NCBI RefSeq assembly: GCF_900188145.1 | Contig: NZ_FZOJ01000004.1 | Span: 124,001-188,000, forward strand | DNA from: Anaerovirgula multivorans | Lineage (GTDB): Bacteria; Bacillota; Clostridia; Peptostreptococcales; Natronincolaceae | Length of the DNA: 64,000 nucleotides | Direction: 5' to 3' | In this document: piece after piece, positions 8,245 to 15,459 of the stretch | Position numbering within the stretch: the stretch's first letter is position 1 | Layout of the letters: every line of letters starts with the position of its first letter | Position numbers and translations under genes: made by a program | Notes under the pieces: model-generated | Seen by the model: the letters and a program-made list of their open reading frames with translations, nothing else | Databases searched by the model: none | What the model was told of the DNA's origin: nothing

Positions 8245-9240
8245 CTACACCCCTTTTCTTCCATGGTATAGACACCAAGGTTCTTCTGCCATATAATCTC
8301 CCTCATGATAAAAAGCAGCCCGGGCCCTGCATCCTCCACAGCTTTTTTTGTATTTACAGCTACCACAACCTCCACCATATTCAAGGGTCCGGAGTTTATG
8401 GAAAACTTCACTTTTATTCCAGATCTCATCAAAGGGAACTTCTCTTACATTTCCAATTTCCATATCTAAATAAGCACAAGGCTGTACTTTGCCCCTAGGA
8501 CTAATGATACAGTAGGAAGTTCCTGCTAAACATCCCCGCTGAAAGCGAAGCTCCATTCCCATTTCCTTAGCTATTCGCATAAACTGAGGAGCACAGGTAG
8601 GCTTCAATTCTATAGAAACTTCCTTCTGCTTCATCATAATTTTCTTCAAAACATTTTCATATTCCTCTGCCTTTAGGGATTCTTCTTCAATTGTCACCGC
8701 CCTTCCAGTAGGCACTAAAAAAAAGAAATGATGAGCTACAGCCCCTACCTCTACTGCCAGATCTGTTAGTTCCTCCAATTCCTCTTGATTCCAATCCATT
8801 ACGGTTGTATGAATCTGAAAGGGTAATCCTGCAGTTTTACAATTTTTCATAGCATCAATGGCTCCTTGCCAAGCACCTTCATAACAGCGGAGTTCGTCAT
8901 GCTTTTTAGGGGAAAGACTATCGAGACTAATGCCTACTCCCATTGCCCCAATTTTTTTTAGATTTTCCGCTACCTCTAGTGTAATAAATGTTCCGTTAGT
9001 ACCGAAGACTGGCCTTAACCCCTGTTCTTTTGCATGCTCTACCAACTGAAAGATGTCCTCCCGCATAAAAGGCTCTCCTCCACTAAAAATCATAATTTTA
9101 AATCCAGCCTTCGCGATTTCCTCTATCAGCTTTTTACCTTCTTCTGTACTTAATTCTTCATCAGCCTTTGCTCCCGCTTCTCTATAGCAATGCTTACAAT
9201 ACATATTACACTGATTGGTTGTATTCCAAGATATGATCAA
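8245..9240 (-). CDS. ahbD: Radical SAM heme synthase AhbD-like (NirJ2)
   Basis: A 331-residue radical SAM enzyme. The SAM-binding [4Fe-4S] cysteines are C11, C15 and C18 (CNMYCKHC), followed by the GGEP motif (FSGGEPFMR). The C-terminal SPASM/Twitch part has GRGCLAGTSYC-type cysteines and CGSCKYKKSCGGCRARAAF, giving auxiliary cluster ligands. AhbD converts Fe-coproporphyrin III to heme by oxidative decarboxylation of two propionates. The start is TTG at 9240 with GGGAG five bases before; the N-terminus is short but contains the whole first motif. It lies 12 bases after AhbC and 3 bases before AhbA, a tight operon. Annotation pipelines also call this type NirJ2. Confidence 0.82.
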   Translation of the reverse strand: MIISWNTTNQCNMYCKHCYREAGAKADEELSTEEGKKLIEEIAKAGFKIMIFSGGEPFMREDIFQLVEHAKEQGLRPVFGTNGTFITLEVAENLKKIGAMGVGISLDSLSPKKHDELRCYEGAWQGAIDAMKNCKTAGLPFQIHTTVMDWNQEELEELTDLAVEVGAVAHHFFFLVPTGRAVTIEEESLKAEEYENVLKKIMMKQKEVSIELKPTCAPQFMRIAKEMGMELRFQRGCLAGTSYCIISPRGKVQPCAYLDMEIGNVREVPFDEIWNKSEVFHKLRTLEYGGGCGSCKYKKSCGGCRARAAFYHEGDYMAEEPWCLYHGRKGV

Positions 9241-9252
9241 AGTTTCTCCCTC

Positions 9253-10425
9253 CTATATTGCAATTTCTTCCTCTGTCAGATAACAGGCAGGGTCAGATTC
9301 CCAAAAGTCCCCCGTTGCAGCCTCTGCTCTAGCTCTAAAATTACCATTGCATACCTTTAACCACCTGCATGTGCTGCATCTCCCCTTTAACAAGTCTTTT
9401 CGATTCTTAAGTCCTGCTAGAATTGGATGAGAGGTATCCCTCCAGATTTCACTGAAGGATTTCTCACGTACATTTCCTATAATATGATTTTGAGTAAATT
9501 GATCAGGATGTACATTTCCCATACTATCTACATTAGCAAAAGCTATACCAGAGCGATTTCCTCCATTTGTTTGCATAAGTTGATATACTTCCCTCGCTCT
9601 TTCTGGATCTATTTCTCTTAGTTTCATATATAGATATACAGCATCCGCATGATTATCTACTGTTAAAATTTCCTTATCTAATCCTCTTCTATGAAAATCT
9701 AAGGTTTTTTCAATAATGAAATCTAACACCTCTCTTGACTGCTGGTGGGAAAGGTCCTCCTCCATCATTTGATTCCCGCGACCACAATAAACTAAATGAT
9801 AAAAACAAACTCTATTGATATGTAAATCTTCTATTAAATTAAATATATCTCCTAGTTCTTTATAATTATGTCGATTAATGGTAAACCTCAAACCTACCCT
9901 CTGACCTACTGCCACACAGTTTTCTATTCCCTTCACAGCTGCATCAAAGGCTCCTTTTTGTCCTCTAAACTGATCATTTGTATCTTTTAGCCCATCTAGA
10001 CTAATCCCCACATAACCTACTCCGATTTTTTTAAATTCTTCCGCAGTTTTTCTATTGATTAAGGTTCCATTTGTTGAGATAGTAGAGCGAATATTGCAAT
10101 CTATTGCGTGCTTTGCTAATTTAAAAAAGTCCTCTCGCACAAGAGGCTCTCCACCAGAAAAAAGGAGCACTGGTACTTTAAAGCTACCTAAGTCCTCTAT
10201 AAACTTTTTTCCCTCTTCATAGGTTAATTCCCCTTCATATCGCTTGCAGTCTGAATCCATATAACAATGTATACATTTCAAGTTGCAGCTTCTTGTCATA
10301 TTCCAAGCAACAACCGGTCCATGCCCTTCATTTGTTCCATTTACTGTTTTTTTTGCTCCATGTCTATATCTTAGGGAATCCCCAAAATGATTAGTTCCTA
10401 TCAAAAACTTTGTAATACTTACCAT
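9253..10425 (-). CDS. ahbC: Radical SAM enzyme AhbC-like (NirJ1), Fe-coproporphyrin III forming
   Basis: A 390-residue radical SAM protein with cluster cysteines C47, C51, C54 (CNLKCIHC), GGEP in LFSGGEPLVR, and a C-terminal SPASM region with CSTCRWLKVCNGNFRARAEA. AhbC removes the two acetate side chains of 12,18-didecarboxysiroheme to give Fe-coproporphyrin III. The motif NGNFRARAEAATGDFW near the end is typical of the NirJ/AhbC group. The ATG at 10425 has AAGGTG nine bases upstream; the GTG at 10437 overlaps that site and is rejected. It is the first gene of the ahbC-D-A-B operon. NirJ (heme d1 synthesis) is a close relative, but no nitrite reductase genes are nearby. Confidence 0.82.
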   Translation of the reverse strand: MVSITKFLIGTNHFGDSLRYRHGAKKTVNGTNEGHGPVVAWNMTRSCNLKCIHCYMDSDCKRYEGELTYEEGKKFIEDLGSFKVPVLLFSGGEPLVREDFFKLAKHAIDCNIRSTISTNGTLINRKTAEEFKKIGVGYVGISLDGLKDTNDQFRGQKGAFDAAVKGIENCVAVGQRVGLRFTINRHNYKELGDIFNLIEDLHINRVCFYHLVYCGRGNQMMEEDLSHQQSREVLDFIIEKTLDFHRRGLDKEILTVDNHADAVYLYMKLREIDPERAREVYQLMQTNGGNRSGIAFANVDSMGNVHPDQFTQNHIIGNVREKSFSEIWRDTSHPILAGLKNRKDLLKGRCSTCRWLKVCNGNFRARAEAATGDFWESDPACYLTEEEIAI

Positions 10426-10500
10426 AAAATGACCCACCTTTCTATTATATAGTTATCCTATATAATATCGTCTTCCTAGTTAATATATTATCCTTATTTT

Positions 10501-10513
10501 GGTTAATTTAACC
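10501..10513. promoter_or_regulatory. Palindrome upstream of ahbC, candidate operator
   Basis: GGTTAATTTAACC is symmetrical around a central T and sits about 76 bases before the ahbC start, in the expected promoter region. No known regulator can be named. Confidence 0.3.
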
Positions 10514-10532
10514 TGTTATTTTCTTTTTTAAA

Positions 10533-10569
10533 TAAAAAAACACCATTGCAAAATGATTTACAGGATGGT
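10533..10569 (-). terminator. Hairpin plus seven T residues in the ahbC leader
   Basis: On the minus strand ACCAT, two unpaired bases, TGTAAA, a TCAT loop, TTTGCA and ATGGT form an 11-pair stem that runs directly into G and seven T residues. It lies 108 bases before the ahbC start. It is either a second terminator for the opuA operon or an attenuator in the ahb leader. Confidence 0.55.
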
Positions 10570-10694
10570 ATCTCTATCGTTTTAGCGGTTGATCTGCTTA
10601 GGCTGAAGGCTTTTTATTATAATATTTTTCTATTTATACATAAGCATTAAGTAAGTAATGTAATTTCATTATACTACTATCCTATGTTTTTAAA

Positions 10695-10749
10695 AAGATA
10701 AAATAGAAGGTATTAATATACTTGAACAAATATATTAACACCTTCTATT
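10695..10749 (-). terminator. Terminator of the betaine transporter operon
   Basis: Arms 10702-10720 (AATAGAAGG and ATTAATATA) and 10731-10749 pair with small mismatches around a ten-base loop; the minus-strand side continues CTATTTTATCTTTTT. It follows the small broken frame after the permease gene. Confidence 0.65.
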
Positions 10750-10758
10750 AGAACATCA

Positions 10759-10937
10759 TTAAATATCATTGCTGTAACCAGCACCTTCTAATTTCCTTGT
10801 AAAATAATTACGTTCATAATATACATCCTCTACTAACCACAACACAAGAAACGCTCTTCTATGTCTTCTCCATCTGATTCCTCAATGTTCCAACTTAATG
10901 AAACGAGTTCACAAACCAAAATAATTCTTTTTTCCAT
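10759..10937 (-). pseudogene. Small possible gene broken by one frameshift, after the betaine permease
   Basis: From the ATG at 10937 a frame reads 34 codons beginning MEKRIILVCELVSLSW and stops at 10833. In a neighbouring frame, LWLVEDVYYERNYFTRKLEGAGYS continues across the stop to a TAA at 10759-10761. Joined by a single-base shift near 10840 they give a hydrophilic protein of about 59 residues. No ribosome binding site precedes the ATG. I do not recognise the family. It could be a decayed small gene or chance open frames in AT-rich DNA. Confidence 0.3.
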
Positions 10938-10940
10938 ATT

Positions 10941-11777
10941 TTAAATATTATTTTTACTTTTTGCTATATTTTCTGTAATTCTATCTAATAGAATAGCCAA
11001 TAAAACAATAGCAATACCACTTTCTACTCCTAATCCAATATCTACCGTCTGCATGGCTCGAAGTATGTCTCTTCCAAGACCACCGCCTCCAATCATAGCA
11101 GCAATTACTGACATAGAAAGTGCCATCATGATACATTGATTTACGCCAGCCATAATGGTAGATAAAGCTAAAGGTAGCTGGACACCCAAGAGAATTTGTA
11201 GTCTTGTGGAGCCAAAAGCCCTAGCTGCTTCCACCATATCTTTTGGTACTTGCCGAATTCCTAGATTGGTTAATCGAACAGCTGGAGGCATAGAAAATAT
11301 TAAAACTGCCACCAAAGAAGATACCTTCCCCAATCCAAAAAACATAACAGCAGGAATTAGATAGACGAAGCTTGGTAATGTCTGCATAAAATCTAGTATT
11401 GGTCGTAAAACTCTCTCCGTAACATCGCTTTGTGATGAAAGAATTCCTAATGGTATTCCAATGAGAAGTGATATTATCGTTCCCGTTAATACTAGAGATA
11501 ATGTGCTCATTGTCTGGCTCCATAGCTCTAGCCCTAACAAAAATGTCAAACTTGCAATGGTAAAAATTCCTAGCTTTTTGTTTAGAAAAAATCCTACTAA
11601 CGCACCTACAACTATAATCATAATCCAAGGAGGTAATATCAGCAAATAGCCTTCAAATTTATCAATAATGGTGGCAAGGTTTCTACTTATAGTATTCGTT
11701 ATTGGCGTAATAGAAGGTACAATTTCATCAAAAGCTTTGTTCACTACTTCACTTAGAGGTATCGAAAAATTATTCAT
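10941..11777 (-). CDS. opuAB: Glycine betaine/proline-type ABC transporter permease
   Basis: A 278-residue inner-membrane protein with about six to seven transmembrane helices and the permease coupling motif near residues 185-205 (EAARAFGSTRLQILLGVQLP), which contacts the ATPase. Length and motif match ProW/OpuAB permeases, which form homodimers. It overlaps the ATPase gene by eight bases, so translation is coupled. With the ATPase and the lipoprotein upstream it makes a complete importer for a compatible solute such as glycine betaine, useful under salt stress or as an amine substrate in clostridia. The exact substrate among quaternary amines cannot be told. Confidence 0.9.
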   Translation of the reverse strand: MNNFSIPLSEVVNKAFDEIVPSITPITNTISRNLATIIDKFEGYLLILPPWIMIIVVGALVGFFLNKKLGIFTIASLTFLLGLELWSQTMSTLSLVLTGTIISLLIGIPLGILSSQSDVTERVLRPILDFMQTLPSFVYLIPAVMFFGLGKVSSLVAVLIFSMPPAVRLTNLGIRQVPKDMVEAARAFGSTRLQILLGVQLPLALSTIMAGVNQCIMMALSMSVIAAMIGGGGLGRDILRAMQTVDIGLGVESGIAIVLLAILLDRITENIAKSKNNI

Positions 11778-12960
11778 TCCAGTTCCCCCCTCCTGCTAAC
11801 CCTTGAAGAATGGCACCTCTTACAATAATTCCTAATAATCGATTTTTTTCTGAAGCTACTGCAATAGGGCGCCCTTCACTCATTAATTCAAATATATCGC
11901 TTACAATCATGTCAGGTGGTACTTTTGTATAATTTGATTCTAAATAGGCTTCTAAAGTGTCACTTCCAGCTTTTATTGCTTCTGCTGCTTTTTCAGCCAT
12001 CAATAATCCTTGTATTTCTTTACTCTGATTCACGACGAAAATACTGGAGATCCCATTCTCCTTCATCTTATGCAAAGCAACACGTGGGCCATCCTTCAAA
12101 TAAACCACTGGCTTTGGTTTTATCATGATATTTTCTGCTGTTAATACTTTGGTTCTATCTACATTTTCTACAAAGCGTTCTACATATCTTGTAGCAGGAG
12201 TTTGCAGAATTTCTTCTGGAGTTCCTATTTGAACAATCTTCCCATCCTTCATTAGTGCAATTCGATCTCCTAATTTTAATGCTTCATCTAGATCATGCGT
12301 AATAAAAATAATTGTTTTGTTCATTTTACTCTGTAATTCCATCAACTCATCCTGCATATCTCCTCTAATAAGAGGATCTAATGCACTAAATGCTTCATCC
12401 ATTAATAAAATATCAGTATCATTAGCCAAAGCCCTTGCGAGACCTACACGCTGTTGCATTCCTCCACTGAGTTGTTGGGGATAACTGTCTTCCCAACCCT
12501 TTAATCCTACAGTTTCTAATGCCTGTTTTGCCTTTTTAAGCCTTTCTTCTTTAGAAACTCCTTGTATCTTTAATCCATATGCCGCATTCTCAACTACCGT
12601 TAAATGGGGTAGTAGAGCAAAGCTTTGAAAGACCATAGCCATTTTTTTCCTTCGAGTTTCAAGTAATTCATTGTGAGGTACCTTCATGATGCTCTTGCCA
12701 TCAATTTTTATATCACCGCTAGTAGGTTCTATCAGCCTGTTTAGACATCTTATTAATGTTGATTTTCCGCTCCCCGATAATCCCATCACTACAAAGATTT
12801 CTCTATCATAGATGGAGAAGGAAACATCCATAAGTCCAACCACTTGACTGGTTTTTTCTAAAATTTCTTCTTTACTCTTACCTTCTTCCAGCAATTTTAT
12901 TGCCTTTTCAGGTTGTTTTCCGAAAATCTTGTATAAATTTTCAACTTCAACTTTTATCAT
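11770..12960 (-). CDS. opuAA: Glycine betaine-type ABC transporter ATPase with CBS domains
   Basis: A 396-residue ATP-binding subunit. Walker A is GLSGSGKST, the signature is LSGGMQQRVGLARAL, and Walker B with the catalytic glutamate is ILLMDEAFSALDP; a tandem CBS module fills roughly the last 130 residues. In OpuA-type systems the CBS pair senses ionic strength and gates transport. The start is placed at the ATG at 12960, with AAAGGTG six bases upstream; the GTG nine bases earlier lies inside that site. The gene follows the binding-protein gene after 159 bases that contain a strong hairpin, and overlaps the permease gene. Confidence 0.92.
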   Translation of the reverse strand: MIKVEVENLYKIFGKQPEKAIKLLEEGKSKEEILEKTSQVVGLMDVSFSIYDREIFVVMGLSGSGKSTLIRCLNRLIEPTSGDIKIDGKSIMKVPHNELLETRRKKMAMVFQSFALLPHLTVVENAAYGLKIQGVSKEERLKKAKQALETVGLKGWEDSYPQQLSGGMQQRVGLARALANDTDILLMDEAFSALDPLIRGDMQDELMELQSKMNKTIIFITHDLDEALKLGDRIALMKDGKIVQIGTPEEILQTPATRYVERFVENVDRTKVLTAENIMIKPKPVVYLKDGPRVALHKMKENGISSIFVVNQSKEIQGLLMAEKAAEAIKAGSDTLEAYLESNYTKVPPDMIVSDIFELMSEGRPIAVASEKNRLLGIIVRGAILQGLAGGGNWNE

Positions 12961-13023
12961 TATTTTCACCTTTCTATCACTCTATCCTTTGATCTATTCC
13001 TATTTATAGATTATAGCAGTGAA

Positions 13024-13053
13024 AATTCAGATGAGGCGTCCCTCATCTGAATT
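13024..13053 (-). other. Perfect 13-bp hairpin between binding-protein and ATPase genes
   Basis: AATTCAGATGAGG (13024-13036) and CCTCATCTGAATT (13041-13053) pair perfectly around a four-base loop. On the minus strand only a few T residues follow, so partial termination or protection of the upstream message is likely, giving more binding protein than ATPase. Confidence 0.6.
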
Positions 13054-13119
13054 AAATAGATTATTTAAAACTTTGATTCTGTGTAAACCAATTCATTAAC
13101 TTTCCTAACAAAATTCATT

Positions 13120-13998
13120 TTAATTTCCCAACATAGCATCTACCTTGTCTCTATTTTCTTCTATCCACTCTTTTGTTAATTCCTCAATATCTCTATCGTT
13201 TAATTCCATTTCTTCTAGCATACCTTCTATTTCTTGTATATCAATTTCAAAGTTTTGTACAAATTCATAAAGATCAGGAGCAATTTCTTCTAGTTCTGGA
13301 TAAACACCTGTTATCGCATCATCTAATACCCAGATGCCTTCAGGGTCTTCCAACAACTTTATATCATATCTAGTAAACATCGTATGTGGTCTCCATGCTA
13401 AAAAAACAATTGGTTCTTCCTGTTGAATTGCTTTTTCAACTTCAGCTAACATCGCTGGTGTACTTCCTTCTAAAAGCTCAAATTCATCTAATCCGTAGGC
13501 TTCAATCGTCTCCATAGAGGTCACCATCATTCCAGCACTAGGCTCTATTCCAATGATTCGATTGTTAAATTCATCTGCTCTATCCTTTAACTGGTCAATA
13601 GAATCAATATCTACATAAGAAGGCACTGCCCAACCCATATCTATGTTTTCATAAAGTATACCTGTCAATTGAATCTGGTCTTCATAACGGTCTATATAGG
13701 TTTTATGTAGTGTAGGTAACCAAACATCTGGGAATATGTGAATATCACCTTGAGCTAATCCTAAGAACATAAACCCAATATCTCCTTCAACCATTTCTGT
13801 AGAGTATCCTAATTCTTCTGCTACATGCTTTATAATATTTGCTGGAACCCATTCATGTGGATAGGGAACTTCACCTATAGCAATCGTTGGTTTCTCGTCC
13901 GTTGGTGCCTGTTCCTCACTTTCTCCACCACAACCAGCAACTGCTAAACTTAAAATAATCATTATTACACCTAATACTAATTTTTTTCTTACTATCAT
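13120..13998 (-). CDS. opuAC: Glycine betaine-type substrate-binding lipoprotein
   Basis: A 292-residue ProX/OpuAC-type binding protein. A signal peptide ends with the lipobox AVAGC, the cysteine at about residue 23, followed by an acidic linker. The domain contains EVPYPHEWVPANIIKHVAEE, QGDIHIFPDVWLPTLH and a late WRPHTMF segment whose aromatic residues fit a cage for a quaternary ammonium group. It is the first gene of the importer operon; GGAGGA precedes the ATG. A symmetrical sequence at 14026-14041 sits just upstream. Choline, carnitine or proline betaine are alternatives to glycine betaine. Confidence 0.88.
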   Translation of the reverse strand: MIVRKKLVLGVIMIILSLAVAGCGGESEEQAPTDEKPTIAIGEVPYPHEWVPANIIKHVAEELGYSTEMVEGDIGFMFLGLAQGDIHIFPDVWLPTLHKTYIDRYEDQIQLTGILYENIDMGWAVPSYVDIDSIDQLKDRADEFNNRIIGIEPSAGMMVTSMETIEAYGLDEFELLEGSTPAMLAEVEKAIQQEEPIVFLAWRPHTMFTRYDIKLLEDPEGIWVLDDAITGVYPELEEIAPDLYEFVQNFEIDIQEIEGMLEEMELNDRDIEELTKEWIEENRDKVDAMLGN

Positions 13999-14025
13999 TT
14001 CTTTTCCTCCTTGTTTTCTTGGGTA

Positions 14026-14041
14026 GTGTCAAGTTTGACAC
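14026..14041. promoter_or_regulatory. Palindrome upstream of the betaine operon
   Basis: GTGTCAA and TTGACAC are separated by two bases, 28 bases before the first start codon. Position and symmetry fit an operator; TTGACA could also be a -35 box on the plus strand. No regulator gene lies next to it. Confidence 0.35.
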
Positions 14042-14601
14042 CCCTATATTTTTAAAAAACTGCCAATCTGTTCTCTCTACCATCATCAAAGTGAATTAAA
14101 AGATTTTTTAAAAGATTTATCGCTTGATTTTCGATAAAACAAGTACCCGCACAGCTAAATCAACTACTTGCTTATTAGAAACTAGCACTGCAAACTGCAA
14201 CTTGTTTTCAAGTATGTAATATTTATCGTTTCCTATTAAATAAAAAAAAAAACCGCATTGTTTAACGGTTTTTTGTTTTTATCAATACAAATTCTTCTTA
14301 AAATCATTAAAAATTCACTTTGAGAGACAATATAATAAGTCATATTTATCTTTATTTATATCAATCTCTAATTACCTATTAGGTACAAAGAACTTTCAGT
14401 ACTAGTTTATTTTAACCTATAGCCTTATTTTTGTAAAACCTAGTGATACCAGATATCTCATCATATGCCTGTCTCTAGAACCTTCACCTCCATATAATTA
14501 TAGTAGCCTCTGTATTTGACCATTATCCTACAGGCACCTCATGAATATGGAAGTTTATTTGATTTTATGCATAAATATTTAGGACTGTATCCTATGAACT
14601 T
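14042..14601. other. 560-base intergenic stretch
   Basis: Holds the leader of the betaine operon (a weak hairpin TTTATCG/CGATAAA at about 14118-14140), the terminator at 14247-14274, and AT-rich DNA. Short minus-strand frames near 14440-14540 (for example EGSRDRHMMRYLVSLGF) look vaguely coding but are interrupted; I do not call a gene. Confidence 0.4.
14247..14274. terminator. Bidirectional terminator after the oxidoreductase operon
   Basis: AAAAACCG (14247-14254) and CGGTTTTT (from 14266) pair around an 11-base loop, with T-runs on both strands. On the minus strand it would end the message of the two-gene ferredoxin oxidoreductase operon. Confidence 0.65.
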
Positions 14602-15459
14602 TTACATGAAATCCTTCATAAATTTTTCCGCATCCTCAGGCTGCCACTGTCTATCTACTAAAGTTGATCCTCCAGCTAGATAAGATATTTTATCAATATA
14701 GCTAGGCTTTTCTGTTTTATAGATAATCCCTAATGGTATACTAGTCTCCCATTCAAGAGATTTTTGAAAAGCCGCTACTCTGTCAGTAGGATCATAACCT
14801 TCATCCAAATAATAAACACGGTCTTTGTACCATTTAAAGGTATTCACTTGATTGAAGATTACACAAGGCTGCAAAATATCTACCAAAGCATATCCTTTAT
14901 GATTCATAGCTTCCTTCATAATAGAAACAAGGTGCTTTCTATTTCCTGAAAAACTTCTTGCAACAAAACTACAATCTAAGCTCACAGCTAATGCCAATGG
15001 ATTTAGGGTCTCCATTCTTACTCCATCCAACTGCATGGTAGTTTTTTGACCCTGAGCTGTCGTCGGTGAACCTTGGCCTTTTGTTAACCCATATATTTGA
15101 TTATCATGGACAAAATGGGTAATATCTACATTCCTTCTAATCCCATGCATCAGATGATTTCCACCTTCTCCATAGCTGTCCCCATCTCCTGAATGAATAA
15201 TCACCTTTAGGTCTTTATTTGCGATTTTAATACCACTGGCGGGAGGTACTGCCCTTCCATGCAATCCATTAAAACCATTCACATTGATATAATGGGGTAA
15301 TTTTGCGGCTTGCCCTATACCTGAAGCCACCACCACCTGATGGGGCTTTAATTCTAATTCAGCCAATGCTTCTTTTAATGCCGGTAAAATACTATAGTTT
15401 CCGCATCCAGGGCACCATGCTATTTCATCGTTGAAATCGTACATTTTTATTTCCAGCAT
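14602..15459 (-). CDS. korB: 2-oxoacid:ferredoxin oxidoreductase, beta (TPP) subunit
   Basis: A 285-residue subunit. CPGCGNYSILPAL near residue 17 holds the conserved CxxC of the beta subunit, and GDGDSYGEGGNHLMHGIRRN is the thiamine-pyrophosphate binding segment. KGQGSPTTAQGQKT is typical of the 2-oxoglutarate/2-oxoacid group rather than of pyruvate:ferredoxin oxidoreductase. The enzyme decarboxylates a 2-oxoacid, forms an acyl-CoA and reduces ferredoxin, or runs in reverse. The ATG directly follows the alpha-gene stop, with GGAGGTG six bases upstream. The substrate (2-oxoglutarate or branched-chain oxoacid) is not fixed by sequence. Confidence 0.88.
   Translation of the reverse strand: MLEIKMYDFNDEIAWCPGCGNYSILPALKEALAELELKPHQVVVASGIGQAAKLPHYINVNGFNGLHGRAVPPASGIKIANKDLKVIIHSGDGDSYGEGGNHLMHGIRRNVDITHFVHDNQIYGLTKGQGSPTTAQGQKTTMQLDGVRMETLNPLALAVSLDCSFVARSFSGNRKHLVSIMKEAMNHKGYALVDILQPCVIFNQVNTFKWYKDRVYYLDEGYDPTDRVAAFQKSLEWETSIPLGIIYKTEKPSYIDKISYLAGGSTLVDRQWQPEDAEKFMKDFM

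Noticed and set aside
10560-10620. A c-di-GMP (GEMM) or other known riboswitch before ahbC
   Set aside because: GCCTAAG resembles part of the c-di-GMP-I core, but the GGGCAAACC and GACGCAAAGCC segments are missing.
14440-14560. A small minus-strand gene before the betaine leader
   Set aside because: Short protein-like pieces are broken by stops and frame changes, and no family could be recognised.
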